DNA of 64,000 nt from Bedellia somnulentella (GCA_963576735.1 OY755176.1:17531423-17595422), one strand, 5' to 3'. Positions 21,248 through 32,175 are shown, counted from the stretch's first letter. Notes: generated by a model not told the origin, from the letters alone. Program-made: numbers and translations.

Positions 21248-21498
21248 GTAATATGCCGTGTAGTGCCGGCTTAGAATGTCGCTACCCCTTTCTACCCACG
21301 GGTGTCGTAAGAGGCGACTAAGGGTATTGGGGCTTTTTATTGGATTTTTGGGCGATGCGGTTGGAGACCCATCACCAAAAACCTTTATTCTTACCATCTT
21401 TTCCCCTTTCAACTTCCAAAAGTGGCTGAGGAATTTATAATTCCTTAGCTCTGGTTACCCCTTCTAGGGTAATATAGCCGTGAGTATATGTATGTATG
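21248..21498 (+). mobile_element. SINE-A, full length, 12-bp target duplication
   Basis: Flanked by tatggagatagt at 21,236-21,247 and 21,499-21,510. Complete head, body and (TATG)n tail. Confidence 0.9.
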
Positions 21499-21764
21499 TA
21501 TGGAGATAGTACTTACGGAATCACTCCTCAATCAATACGTAGAATAAATAGAGTAGGCGTTTTTAGTATCTACGAGACTTGGCATTTTAAGTTGAGTAGG
21601 TAAGTAAGATTTTTAAGTTATGTTGTGTGGCATGGTGAAATTCATATTCTTATTCAGTCAATATCATGTTAACCTATTGAAAGACAAGGGTTCAGACAGT
21701 TTTTATAACTGACAAAACAAGACGATGCATCATTCATTGTATGATCTCAAGTCGTTGTTCTTTG

Positions 21765-22115
21765 CTTAGAATAACACTACCCTATTTAAAAAGCACCTCA
21801 GGACAACTAACGCCCGATTTCTGAATTGAGTATTCAAGCTGAGAACGACTTAAGTATCGTTTTGTTTCATTCAGTTGTTAAGATTTCAATGCGACAGAAC
21901 GATACATAAGTTGTTCTCAGCTAGAATACTCAATTCAGAAATCGGGCGTAAGGGTATTGGGGTTTTTTTAATAAATTTTGGGCGATGCTGTTGGAGACTA
22001 ATCAAAAACATCTGTATTTTTTCCCTACTGAACTTACAAATATGGCTAAGGAATTTCTATCTACGTAAAAAAAGCTCTGTCTACCTATTCTAGGTTTTTA
22101 TAACCGTATGCAATT
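21765..22115 (+). mobile_element. SINE-A interrupted by a MITE
   Basis: The head (gcttagaataacactaccc) is at 21,765-21,807 and the body resumes at taagggtattgg (21,949). The break is filled by the inverted-repeat element at 21,811-21,948. Confidence 0.75.
21811..21948. mobile_element. PIF/Harbinger-like MITE, 138 bp, TAA target duplication
   Basis: Terminal inverted repeats of about 40 bp start with cgcccgatttctgaattgag on both strands. The 3-bp sequence taa is duplicated on each side (21,808-21,810 and 21,949-21,951), and the SINE-A consensus ctaaggg shows that this is the original target. A 3-bp TWA duplication fits PIF/Harbinger. No transposase is present, so it is non-autonomous. Confidence 0.8.
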
Positions 22116-22744
22116 TGATAGAAATAACCAAAGAATGAATTTTCCCTTTCTGACAATCACATTAATTTTAATATCCTCCACGAACTGTGTGCAAACGTAA
22201 GCTGGAAAATAAAGGATGAATTAAAAATGTATTATTCAGGACAGGGAACGTTCATTTTAATGCCGACGTAAGCCAGGATTAACAGTGAAGACAGCGCTTT
22301 AATATATTAAAGCCATTTTGCGAAATACTGGACTATTAAAATGTTTCAGTACTACGTATTAATTTTGTGACCATTGGACGGGGCTTCAACATTTGTATAG
22401 TAAGTAATTGAGAGCTTGGTCAAATGTATGTCAGCTCACCTGTAAGGAGTTTCGTAGTTGCAATTATAGGCAAGAAAATAATCTCTGTTTTCTCGTGAGT
22501 AACATTGTGAAGCAGAAATTAAATAATAAGATGTTTATTCCACATCTTTATATATAGTTATTTTATAGACATGGAATTAAATAGAATTATTAAAGCTATA
22601 AATATTTATTCATAGGTTCAAATATCAGATAAAGAAAAAAGAATTTATAAAAGTATATAATGCAAAAAATAATTTTCTTAATCGCTGCCGCTTGGTATCA
22701 GGGCTCCAAGTAGGCTTGTTGTATTGCCGTTTTATATTGCAAAA
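22116..22744. other. intergenic, nothing recognised
   Basis: No gene or repeat supported. Confidence 0.4.
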
Positions 22745-23194
22745 CTGATACTTTGCGTAAAATATGCAAGTCCTGGGCACCAAGACCTACACTACACCTG
22801 ATACTTTGCGTAAAATATGCAAGTCCTGGGCACCAAGACCTACACTACACCTGATACTTTGCGTAAAATATGCAAGTCCTGGGCACCAAGACCTACACTA
22901 CACCTGATACTTTGCGTAAAATATGCAAGTCCTGGGCACCAAGACCTACACTACACCTGATACTTTGCGTAAAATATGCAAGTCCTGGGCACCAAGACCT
23001 ACACTACACCTGATACTTTGCGTAAAATATGCAAGTCCTGGGCACCAAGACCTACACTACACCTGATGCTTTGCGTAAAATATGCAAGTCCTGGTCACCA
23101 AGACCTACACTACACCTGATACTTTGCGTAAAATATGCAAGTCCTGGGCACTAAGACCTACACTACACCTGATGCTTTGCGTAAAATATGCAAG
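22745..23194. repeat. 53-bp minisatellite, 8.5 copies
   Basis: The unit begins ctgatactttgcgtaaaata and repeats exactly every 53 bp from 22,745 to 23,194. Most units are identical; only the last three carry single substitutions (gatac to gatgc, gggcacc to ggtcacc, caccaag to cactaag), so the array expanded recently from the left part. There are no unique spacers, so it is not a CRISPR-like array. Confidence 0.95.
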
Positions 23195-23272
23195 CCTAGT
23201 GCAAGGTTCAACGTAAAAACGTAACGATGTATTTTGTATAAATGAATATGAAAATAAATGATTATTATTATT

Positions 23273-23887
23273 TTGGGCATGACTTTTAGTTCCTCGCCTC
23301 TCCCATGGCCGAAACAGAAAATTAGAATTTTAAATGGGAGAGGCGGTATTCCCCGACAAGAGCACAGTCGGTCGGGGTCAGGGAGTCAGGTTCAAGAACC
23401 GACGGACGATCCGAGCCGTATCGAGCAGCACCGCTTTCTGCATTTGTGCTGGAACCGACACGCCACAGAAATCCAACCGCCTCAAGTTGGTCGCGAGGCT
23501 GGTTGGAATTAACCCGTTCGCGGACAAAACAATTGGGATTATTTCTGTTGAAGTCACACCCCACATATCGGTGATCTCGTGAGCCAGATCGAGATATTTC
23601 CGACGCTTCTCGGTTTCGGCTTTCACGAGACCCTCGTCATGAGGGATAGTGACATCCACTAGAAATACCCTCGACTGCGACCGATCCCATACCACGATAT
23701 CAGGCTTATTCGCTAGAATAGTCCTGTCCGTGATAACGGATCGGTCCCAATAGATTTTGGCACGGTCGTTTTCTAGGATTGGCTCCGGCAGATACTTGTA
23801 ATACGGCAGCCTCTGTTGCAAGAGTCCGTATTTCAGAGCGAGCTCCTGATGCAGGATTTTGGCTGCTTGGTTGTGTCTGTGCAAGTG
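23273..23887 (-). mobile_element. R4/Dong-like element, 5'-truncated (~615 bp)
   Basis: Reverse copy of the 3' end of the Dong-like element, from its 3' terminus (gcatgactttt at the left) to a break at gcaagtg on the right. TTA repeats lie on both sides. The left tract follows aaaataaatgattattatta, the AATAAA-bearing 3' tail of another LINE, so the target was again a LINE tail. Confidence 0.9.
23378..23884 (-). pseudogene. C-terminal remnant of Dong polyprotein
   Basis: 168 codons of open frame matching the C-terminus of the full-length proteins: the end of the linker, the PD...VDVT endonuclease motifs and the normal stop. The RT is missing, so it cannot support retrotransposition. Confidence 0.9.
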
Positions 23888-23964
23888 TTATTATTATTAT
23901 TATTCAGAGTTCTTACATTGAATGCGGTGAAACGAGATTACTACACTTGGTGAGACTCAATTTA

Positions 23965-24195
23965 AGACTCAAACGTTCACGCTGTATAGATATGCCAACC
24001 CCTTCGGAGATCCGAAGGGGTTGGCAGAGGAACTGAACATTACGTGACATTGTCACTTGGTGTTTAGAGTACCCACCCGTTTAGCACGAATAATTTTTCG
24101 GAGGACTAGGTGTATAGTATATAGTAACATAGCCATATTGGGTTTCCTCACGATATTTTACCCCACAGTTATCAACCATGATAAATAAAGAATTT
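23965..24195 (-). mobile_element. SINE-B, degenerate, with internal perfect palindrome
   Basis: Starts with aaacgttcacgc and continues through gttggcagagg and gtacccac to a faint complement of gttgttaacggtgagg. Near its 3' end the normal ccgaaggggttggc is preceded by its own inverted copy, forming a perfect 14-bp stem with a 4-nt loop (23,994-24,025). Confidence 0.65.
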
Positions 24196-24961
24196 CGACT
24201 TGATGAGACCTTCAGTATTTATTATATAGAATCTTCACTACTGGCCTTACAAGTGGAACCCGACCAATATGATGCCGGCTATACTTAGATGTAATTTTCC
24301 CTTTATACTAGTTTCTTCCTTTCTTCCAAGATATCAAGGAGTTACAATCTGGCAAGCATACTCTCCTCACGCTGCAAATCTGATGGTACCAAGATAGTTG
24401 TTGTTGATAGTGTTAAGAGCCCATCTGATGATGCTATTAATCGCAGTATGGTACGCCCAGCGCTACGGTGGCATAACAAACCATGATCCATTAAAATGTA
24501 ACAGTGGAAGCTATGTTTTGTTAATTTTACTACCCAATCTCAGATCTAAGGCTGAAGAAATGTGACTCAGTCCAGTCGAGTTCCTAGATACTAGATGGTT
24601 GAACTAGCGGCCAATACCTGAATATGATCGGTTAGAACTTTTAAATGGAAAATATTTACCTGAAATTGACGTCAGAATGGCTTGTTCCGTCCTCTGAAAT
24701 ACCAGAGTAACGGAAACTGAACAAAACAGACTTTCACCGGTCTAGGCAATCAATGAAAACTTGGAAAAATAAAACCTGTATGTTTATCTGTATGTTTCGT
24801 TCTCCGTGGTTTTAAACCAAGAACTAAACATGGAGTTGTATGTTACACTTCCCGGTTAAACTAGAATTGAAAACCTATGTGCCGATACATAATATAGGTA
24901 CAACACAAATGTACATACGATAATAAACGAGGTAATCTAGGAACTCTATCACAATAAAGTA
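24196..24961. other. intergenic, nothing recognised
   Basis: No supported gene or repeat. Confidence 0.4.
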
Positions 24962-25558
24962 CAATTGGCCTAGACCTCGCTTTTATAACATACCCTTTTT
25001 ATATTATAAATCGATAAAGGACATCAAACTAAACAACTTTGCCCATGGAATGCCTATCTAAAATATTGTAATTTTCAAAAAAATATAATAATTAAAAATT
25101 GTCGTACCTAGTTCAAACTGAGAATGTATAGAATGAGAATCTTTGCTTCAGTGAAAATAAGAAATAAAAAAAAACATTTGATCTATGCTTTTCGCTCTGT
25201 AAACAAAAATATAACTTCTTTCGGTATTTTCCAGTTGTATTGATCGTCGTTGAAAAATAATATCATGAAAATAAACCGGTAAGCGAGCGATTGAACTGGA
25301 AAATACCGAAAGAGGTTATGTTTTTGTTTACACCATAGATCAAATGTTTTTTTTTATTTCTTATTTTCACTGAAGCAAAGAATCTAGTTCTATACATTCT
25401 CAGTTTGAACTAGGTACGACAATTTTTAATTATCATTTTTTTTGAAAATTACAATATTTTAGATAGGTATTCCATGGGCAAAGTTTTTAAGTATGATGTT
25501 CTTTATCGATTTATAATATAAAAAGGGTATGTTATAAAAGCGAGGTCTAGGCCAATTG
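24962..25558. mobile_element. foldback (long inverted repeat) element, ~597 bp
   Basis: Two arms of about 275 bp are near reverse complements of each other: caattggcctagacctcg at 24,962 pairs with cgaggtctaggccaattg ending at 25,558, and the inner ends ttcggtattttccagtt and aactggaaaataccgaa lie near 25,235 and 25,290. The spacer is about 50 bp. No coding frame inside. It looks like a foldback-type MITE or non-autonomous DNA transposon. No clear target duplication was found. Confidence 0.8.
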
Positions 25559-25813
25559 GGTATACTGAATATAATATAATATGAAAGTTTTCTTTGTGTG
25601 TTTGTTTGTCTGTAATAAATAGGCGGATAATAACACAACAAATTTTTGAAATACTTCATTTGAATTACTTCAATAGAAACGTCGAAAAATATCTTCAGAA
25701 GAAATATCCGCTATACATCACATAAAATTTCATGAGGGGTGAGCAGTAATTGAAAAACCTAATATATTTTAAGAATAATAATAGCCGAGTGAAGCTGGGA
25801 CGGTCTCCTAGTA

Positions 25814-26036
25814 TCCTTATATATTAAATGAGAGAGGATGGATTTTGTGAACCAGCCTATGTCGCGATGATAAAAGCTAGAAAATTGGTTCAGGTATCAA
25901 ATTGAAGGTCTCCATCTGAAGTTTTACCGAAAACCCATACATTTTCCATAACTGGATTAGTTAGCGATTACAATAAATTGGAGTAAAAGCGCGCGCAAAT
26001 GTGTCCACGCGGACGTAGTCGCGGGCAAAAAGCTAG
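25814..26036 (+). mobile_element. non-autonomous Helitron
   Basis: Begins TCCTTATATATTAAATGAGA and ends with a GC-rich hairpin (acgcggacgtagtcgcggg) shortly before CTAG, inserted between host A (25,813) and T (26,037). TC...CTAG ends, a 3' hairpin and A/T insertion are the known hallmarks of Helitrons. This 3' end is a type I recognise from lepidopteran genomes. No Rep/helicase is encoded. Confidence 0.75.
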
Positions 26037-26039
26037 TTA

Positions 26040-26590
26040 TATATTATTACTTGAACTGTCACAACAAAAATATCGTATCATCAGTTTGAACAAACTCATT
26101 AAGACAAGCCATTCATAATAGTTTCCTACTTTTGCTTTTCTTACTGAACAAGCATCTTCGCTCAAAATTAAGCTCATAGCAAACTGTAGTTTGTCGCGGT
26201 ATGATAGTTGATTATTCTCAATAAAATTGTGAAAAGGTTATATACCGGATGGGTTTTATTGAACCAATTTCGATAGATGATGCAGTATTGTATTTTTAAA
26301 ATTTTGTCCCGGTTTCCAATTTAGTAAAGATACCGTTTTAAAGTCGGTTTCGGTACTAAATAGGAAAAGGTTATGTTATTTGGATTATATATTTGGTAAT
26401 TCTTATTATAAATAATTATTTATTTAAATCTGATTAGGTATATGCAGTGAAGAGGACACCAAAGTTCTAAGAATATTTGATTTTTATACTGATAAGGAAA
26501 TATGCAATCCATTCCCACGAACGTTTCGATTGTATTGTCAAATTAAAATTTATCGAAATCAATAATCTAGTTAGCAGTTTGATTAAACAT
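26040..26590. other. intergenic, nothing recognised
   Basis: AT-rich, no gene or repeat supported. Confidence 0.4.
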
Positions 26591-26594
26591 TGCA

Positions 26595-26790
26595 CATGTC
26601 GTACTCACGGCTATAAGCTCCAAAATTAATAGACAGAGTTTAAAAATTAAAAACTTTAATTTCCTTAGCCGCTTTTGGATGTTCAATAAGGTAAAGAATG
26701 GAAAATAAAGAATGTTAGTTGTTGAAAACAACTTAAAATTTCCCAATACCCTCAGTCGCCTCATATGATACTCTTACATAGCACACTAAA
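26595..26790 (-). mobile_element. SINE-A, diverged
   Basis: Reverse copy, recognised from actcacggctataa, agccgcttttgga and aataccctcagtcgcctc. Confidence 0.6.
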
Positions 26791-26959
26791 ATAATAATTT
26801 CCCTTAGTTAGAAAAAATGATTGTTCATTGTTCTTTAAGACTGTTAGACGCCAGTTCTGGAAAGCTACATAACACATAAACTTATTTTTTCTTAAAAACT
26901 TAATTTAAATACAAATATTAATATTTATTTGAATTTTATGATTTGGTCACAATACTATT

Positions 26960-27358
26960 CAGGCAGGTGTCCAAAGTATGAAGAATAAAACAGCATTAAT
27001 GAAAAGATTCGCTGTGTAGTGTCGGCTTAGAATAACACTATCCCATTTCTCCCGGTGGGTGTACGTAAGAGGCGACTAACGGTATTGGGGCTTTTAAGGG
27101 ATTTTTAGGCGATGCGTTTTTTTGCCATCTTTTCCCCACTCAACTTTCCAAAAGTGGCTGTGGTGTGGCGAATATCTAGTTCCTTAGATCTGGCTACCCC
27201 TTCTAGGGATTTATAGCCGTGAGTATATGTATGTAATGAAAAGATTGATGGATGTGAACGAAGCTAGAGAGGTTTGTCAGGATCGTACAAACTGACGATC
27301 GATTATCCTGCCTACCCCAATAGGAACTAACGGCGTAAGAATATGTATGTATGTATTT
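26960..27358 (+). mobile_element. LINE 3'-tail fragment split by SINE-A
   Basis: The part from caggcaggtgtccaaagta continues after the SINE at tgatggatgtgaacgaagc and ends with (TATG)n. The same order, uninterrupted, is seen at 57,000-57,175. It is the tail of an arthropod LINE whose ORF end is visible at 56,500-56,725. Confidence 0.7.
27010..27234 (+). mobile_element. SINE-A, full length, nested in a LINE tail
   Basis: Flanked by the 12-bp direct repeat aatgaaaagatt at 26,998-27,009 and 27,235-27,246. It splits the LINE tail around it. Confidence 0.9.
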
Positions 27359-27702
27359 AAAATCCCTACGAACTTATATACTTATGATGAACTTACATAC
27401 AGAATATGCATTCATAACCTAACCTATAACGTGTTGGACAAGGACTGAATCCCACTATGCAGGGTAGACTCAAACTCCTTGGTTAGTACATATTGTATGA
27501 GCTGTATTAACTCTATGAATAATGACCGGAACAAATATTTAAAAGCAAAACTCAGTCTTTATATATTTCAATGGGGCGCGTTACACGCGTTTTTTTAAAC
27601 GCTTTTGGTGTGCACCGACAGTTATTTTCGCAGCTAGGTGGAGTTACACTTTGAAATTAGTTTGTGGAATTTCATACTTTCGAAGTGAGGATGTTGAAAC
27701 GT

Positions 27703-30590
27703 AAATGAAATGAAATGAAATGAAGCATTTATTCGACGATTATAGGTGTAAAGGTCTTCAGGTAACAAGTGCGCAATCCATAATCTGCCTTAAATGGGCG
27801 TTCGAATATTTATCATTATTAATCATATATTAATCATGCGAACTAAAGAAAAAAAATGTCAACAAAAACCTATAAACTACTGGAACCAATACAATACACA
27901 TGTCAATTTTCTTCAATAAAATATAAAGTTATATGGCAATTAACATATTCATTACAAAAAACAAACTTAGGTAATAATAATAATACAATGTCACCAATAA
28001 CCTACTAAAAGTGTCAAACAAAGTCAAAATTTTAATAATTATAGATGTCAAATAAAAAAAAAAAAAAATAATAATAAAGAAATGTCATATATTTTTTTTA
28101 TAATAATACAGAAATGTCAAAAATACTAAATACTGCATTTTTCTAAGAAATCTTTTACAGAGTAAAAACAATTATCCAACAAATATCTATGCAATGTCCG
28201 TTTGAATTCGATTAAAGTCATTTCTCTTAGTCCATTTGATAGTTTATTGTAAATTATAATTGCCATAAAATAAGCATTTTTCCTATACAGTTCCAAGTTT
28301 CGTTTGGGTGGATACAATATTAAATTAGTTTTTGTGTTTTTTCTAACAGGGCGACCATTTTCTGGTTCCATTTCAAATATATACAAGTTTTTATACACAA
28401 ATATACACATTTCAAAAACATAAAGACAGGGTAATGGTAGGATATTCTTTTTTTTAAATAAAGGTACACAGCTATCAATAAAACCTGCTCCACATAGGGA
28501 CCTAACACACTTTTTCTGCAATTTAAATGCCCTATCTATATTTACTGAGTTACCCCATATAATAAGTCCATATCGCATCGAAGATGCTACATATCCATGG
28601 TAAGCAGCAGTTGCAGCCTCCTCTGAAACTATACTTCGAATCCTGTAAATAGCGTATACAAACCTATCTAATTTTGTGCACAATTTATCTATATGCTCTT
28701 TCCAATTAAGATGCTTATCTATATATATGCCTAAGAATTTCGTACAATTAACTTCTGAAATGATTTCATTCTGGAATTCAACTTTTATATCATTTTTTTT
28801 GCTATTGTAAGTTTGGAAATTGATAAAATTTGTTTTAGATAAGTTAATTTTTAAGTTACGGTCTTCTAACCATTTTATAACATTTTTCAAAGACTCATTA
28901 ATACTGTTTGTCAAACAGTTAAGACTTTTGTTCCTTGCAATAATCGTAGTATCATCAGCAAACAAGATGCACTCATTACCGGTCACATTTGGGAGGTCAT
29001 TAATATAGAGAAGGAATAGCAGGGGGCCCAGAATGCTTCCCTGCGGTACGCCTACTTCATTTCTTAGATAATCTGACTGATAAGTTTGTTTATAATTATT
29101 ACTATTTAACATAGAAATTTCAACCGATTGAGTTCTACCTTTAAGATAACTTTCTAGCCATCTGAGCGCGTTACCTCTAACTCCATATCGATCCAGAATG
29201 TCCAATAAAATTTCGTGCACTACTAAGTCAAACGCCTTTTGCATGTCAAGAAATAAAACTAGTATTTTGTCCTTATTATTTAAGCAGTCAGTAATAAATT
29301 TAATTAAATGAAAACATGCTAAACTGGTCGAAGATTTTTTCTTAAACCCGAATTGGCTTTTGTGAAGTATTTTATGTTCAGTTACAAAGTCATAAAGTTT
29401 TTTATACATGGCTTTTTCAAAAACTTTAGCAATTATAGGTATCAGTGTAATGGGCCTGTAATTATTCATATTCGTTGTGTCATCTTTTTTATGCAATGGT
29501 TTGACCGTGGAAATTTTTAATTTATCAGGATAGACACCTTCACTAAACGAGCAGTTTATTATATGACTTAAAGGAAACGACAGAGGCACAGTACACAATT
29601 TTATTATTCTAGTTGTTATGTCATCGTATCCAGTAGATTTGGTGTTTTTTAAAGTTTTAATTATTCTCATTACGTCATCCGGATCGATGGGTGCTAAGAA
29701 AATTGATTTGTCGTTTCTACTTATATTTGACGTATAACTCACAAGTTTCTGATATTTGATATGCGCTGTCGCACTTCTAATAAAAAAAATATTAAAAAAG
29801 TTTGCTATTTGTGTTGCATTTGTCGTGGCTACATTATTATGACAAATTTTCTGTATATTTGTTTTGTTTGTCTCAAATACATTATCTTTAATCATCCGCC
29901 ACGAGGCTTGACAAATATTTCTTGAGTCAGTTATATACTTGGTGTTGTTGATCTTTTTGGCAACAAACATGCATTTTTTTAATATCCTAGAATATGTTTT
30001 ATATTTTGCAAGATTGTTTGATTTATTATGTTTTGCGTAAATATAATTTAGGTAAAGTTTACGTTTATGTACCATGCACCGTTTTAAGCTTTTTGTAATC
30101 CATTTGTTTCTAATGGGTTTATTGGTAAGTTTTACTGTTATAACAGGGAAACATAAATTATAAAATAATACTACTGTGTCATATAACAAATTAAAAGCAA
30201 CGTTGGTATTTGGTTCCCTCAAAACTTCATCAAATGAAAGAGAATGCATGCATTCAAGAAATTTTCTAATGTTGTCTTCATGGTAGTCTCTTTTCTTTTC
30301 AAACCAAATTTTAGGTTTTTTTCTAACCTTCATGTTTACTTCCAGATTGCAGGAAATAGATTGGCCTGTTTCATGATCCAAAAGGGCTAGAATATGCAAT
30401 TTACCCTCGATATTTTGGTTTTCAATGTTACTAGCAATAAGGTCAATACAGGCATTTTTCCTAGTCGGTTTGGTAATATGTATGTTCAAATTATAATTAG
30501 ACAAAATTGAAAGTGAATTTGAACTTTCACATTTCATAGATAACTTGCAGTAATTAAACAAGTTCTGTAGAAAATGAAGTCTCTGTTTTT
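27703..30590 (-). mobile_element. CR1/Daphne-like LINE, 5'-truncated
   Basis: The minus-strand element ends, on its own strand, in AATAAATGC followed by four to five ATTTC repeats (27,703-27,733). It carries a ~400-nt 3' UTR with homopolymer and ATA-rich runs. Its 5' end breaks off near 30,590, inside the endonuclease coding region. A short-repeat tail instead of poly(A) is typical of CR1-group LINEs. The clade is judged from protein motifs only. Confidence 0.8.
28126..30561 (-). CDS. LINE ORF2 fragment: end of endonuclease + reverse transcriptase
   Basis: About 811 codons, open to a normal stop, without an initiating ATG (the frame begins inside the protein), so this is a 5'-truncated ORF2 and not a complete gene. 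The N-terminal part holds the last apurinic-endonuclease motif (ALLDHETGQ, where the family usually has S-D-H). The RT follows: DMQKAFDLV (motif A), GVPQGSILGPLLF (motif B) and the catalytic FADDT (motif C). The C-terminal LPLPCLYVFE and YNKLSNGLREM regions are typical of CR1/Daphne-type LINEs. The absence of stops over 2.4 kb says the insertion is young. Confidence 0.85.
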   Translation of the reverse strand: MFNYCKLSMKCESSNSLSILSNYNLNIHITKPTRKNACIDLIASNIENQNIEGKLHILALLDHETGQSISCNLEVNMKVRKKPKIWFEKKRDYHEDNIRKFLECMHSLSFDEVLREPNTNVAFNLLYDTVVLFYNLCFPVITVKLTNKPIRNKWITKSLKRCMVHKRKLYLNYIYAKHNKSNNLAKYKTYSRILKKCMFVAKKINNTKYITDSRNICQASWRMIKDNVFETNKTNIQKICHNNVATTNATQIANFFNIFFIRSATAHIKYQKLVSYTSNISRNDKSIFLAPIDPDDVMRIIKTLKNTKSTGYDDITTRIIKLCTVPLSFPLSHIINCSFSEGVYPDKLKISTVKPLHKKDDTTNMNNYRPITLIPIIAKVFEKAMYKKLYDFVTEHKILHKSQFGFKKKSSTSLACFHLIKFITDCLNNKDKILVLFLDMQKAFDLVVHEILLDILDRYGVRGNALRWLESYLKGRTQSVEISMLNSNNYKQTYQSDYLRNEVGVPQGSILGPLLFLLYINDLPNVTGNECILFADDTTIIARNKSLNCLTNSINESLKNVIKWLEDRNLKINLSKTNFINFQTYNSKKNDIKVEFQNEIISEVNCTKFLGIYIDKHLNWKEHIDKLCTKLDRFVYAIYRIRSIVSEEAATAAYHGYVASSMRYGLIIWGNSVNIDRAFKLQKKCVRSLCGAGFIDSCVPLFKKKNILPLPCLYVFEMCIFVYKNLYIFEMEPENGRPVRKNTKTNLILYPPKRNLELYRKNAYFMAIIIYNKLSNGLREMTLIEFKRTLHRYLLDNCFYSVKDFLEKCSI

Positions 30591-30739
30591 ATTGATTGCG
30601 AATCTACCAGGAACTTGTGTAGTTAAAGAATTTTCTATTTATTAACTTCGTTTCCTCTCTTAACACTTGTATCAGCCATCACTAAGTAGATCTCTAAAAG
30701 GGTGGCGGAAATGTTAATAGTTTTGAATATCACGAAATA

Positions 30740-30925
30740 TTTTTGTCACCTGGTGTTCAGAGTACCCACGTTTTGCTTTGGCATACTCGTGATGAGGAGG
30801 CAGGCCCATTGCTGCTTTGTACGTATACACTATTAGATGAGCAATTATTATATATATTATAGATACAATTCAGCCATGTGGTTTTCCTCGAAATGATTTC
30901 CCTCACCGTTTACAACCGTGATAAA
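30740..30925 (-). mobile_element. SINE-B, partial
   Basis: Reverse copy from gtcacctggtgttcagagta to the complement of gttgtaaacggtgagg; both ends are missing. Confidence 0.65.
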
Positions 30926-30972
30926 TTTGTTTGTTTTTTAACTTTAAAAAACAAAAAATATATTTCCGCCTA

Positions 30973-31150
30973 ATACATACATACATATACTCACGGCTAT
31001 AAATCCCTATAAGGGGAAGCCAGAGCTAAGGAATAAGAAATTCCTCAGTCACTTTTGGAAGTTGCGTGGGGAAAAGATGATAATAATAAACGTTTTTGGT
31101 GACGGGTCTCCACCACATCGCCCAAAAATTACTTAAAAAGCCCCTATACC
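30973..31150 (-). mobile_element. SINE-A, 5'-truncated at an AT microsatellite
   Basis: Complete 3' body in reverse, ending at cccctatacc where an (AT)n(GT)n tract begins. Confidence 0.8.
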
Positions 31151-31156
31151 TATATA

Positions 31157-31187
<31 letters not shown>

Positions 31188-31199
31188 GTGTGTGTGTGC
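31151..31199. repeat. (AT)n(GT)n microsatellite
   Basis: About 38 bp of AT dinucleotides followed by GT dinucleotides. Confidence 0.9.
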
Positions 31200-31404
31200 T
31201 AATGTAGTGTAGTAATGAATACTGAAAGTAACATACTCGTACTCGACCCCAACTTTTTACTCCGACCAACATTGTTACACTGTGATTTGATTACAAACAT
31301 GGTGTTGACAGTAAAAGACAGTTAAGTACTTAGTACAGAGGACGACCGTAGGGGACACATTTAGATCAAATAAATGTATAATAAAAAAATATGAATTGAA
31401 TTGA

Positions 31405-31490
31405 ATCCCGAGAGGTTTGTCAGGATCGTACAAACGTGGCGATCAATAGTTTCCAACTACCCAAAGAGGAACTTATGGCATGTATGCATA
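31405..31490 (+). mobile_element. LINE 3'-tail fragment
   Basis: gagaggtttgtcaggatcgt and the following cgatcaatagtttc match the tail seen at 27,255 and 57,100. Confidence 0.55.
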
Positions 31491-31764
31491 CAATCATTGA
31501 CATTTCTATAATAGACCTTAGAAATTCATCAGTTCATTACTTATTTAATGTGTCCGAAGAATTTTCAACCTGGATCCTTTTTGACGTTACAACTAATTTG
31601 ATTATTCTATTACTAGCTATGTGCTCGCGACTACGTCCGACACACTGTCTATCGCCCAAACTCACATACATCCCTAAATTTATTTTGTTTGGAATCAATA
31701 ATTTCTCATCAACTTAGAGAAGAAGAGTGAGTAAATGATGGGAAAATAAGTTCTTGTTAGTGGT

Positions 31765-31890
31765 CATTTTCCAGCCATCTGGAGTCATGGAGTCTGCCAA
31801 CCCGCAATTGGCCAGCGTGGTGGACTATGGCCAAATCACCCTATATAGGGTAGGCTCGAGCCCCTTGGTGGGGACATATATGGGCTGTGA
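31765..31890 (+). mobile_element. LINE 3'-UTR fragment
   Basis: ggccagcgtggtggactatg and the downstream gagccccttggtgggg are a common insect LINE 3' sequence. Part of it recurs at 2,750-2,810. Confidence 0.5.
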
Positions 31891-32175
31891 GGATCGCCCA
31901 TAGAATAACATTTTACTCTCTACTACTGCTCTACTGTTTAGAGAAAATATTTGCCTTTGGGTCTATATTAGGTGTACAAAACAGATCTTTAAAAATTTCA
32001 TCGAAAACTTATGCGAACATGAAAATTACACATCCCATCCATTTCGCGGCAATTCAAGGGTCGAACATTTGAAATTCCTTTTTTGTGCACATTTATATGA
32101 TAAAAGGAAAGCCGTTTCAAGATTTCAAATATCTAGGCAAAGATGTGAGAAAATAATCATACATAATTTACATAA

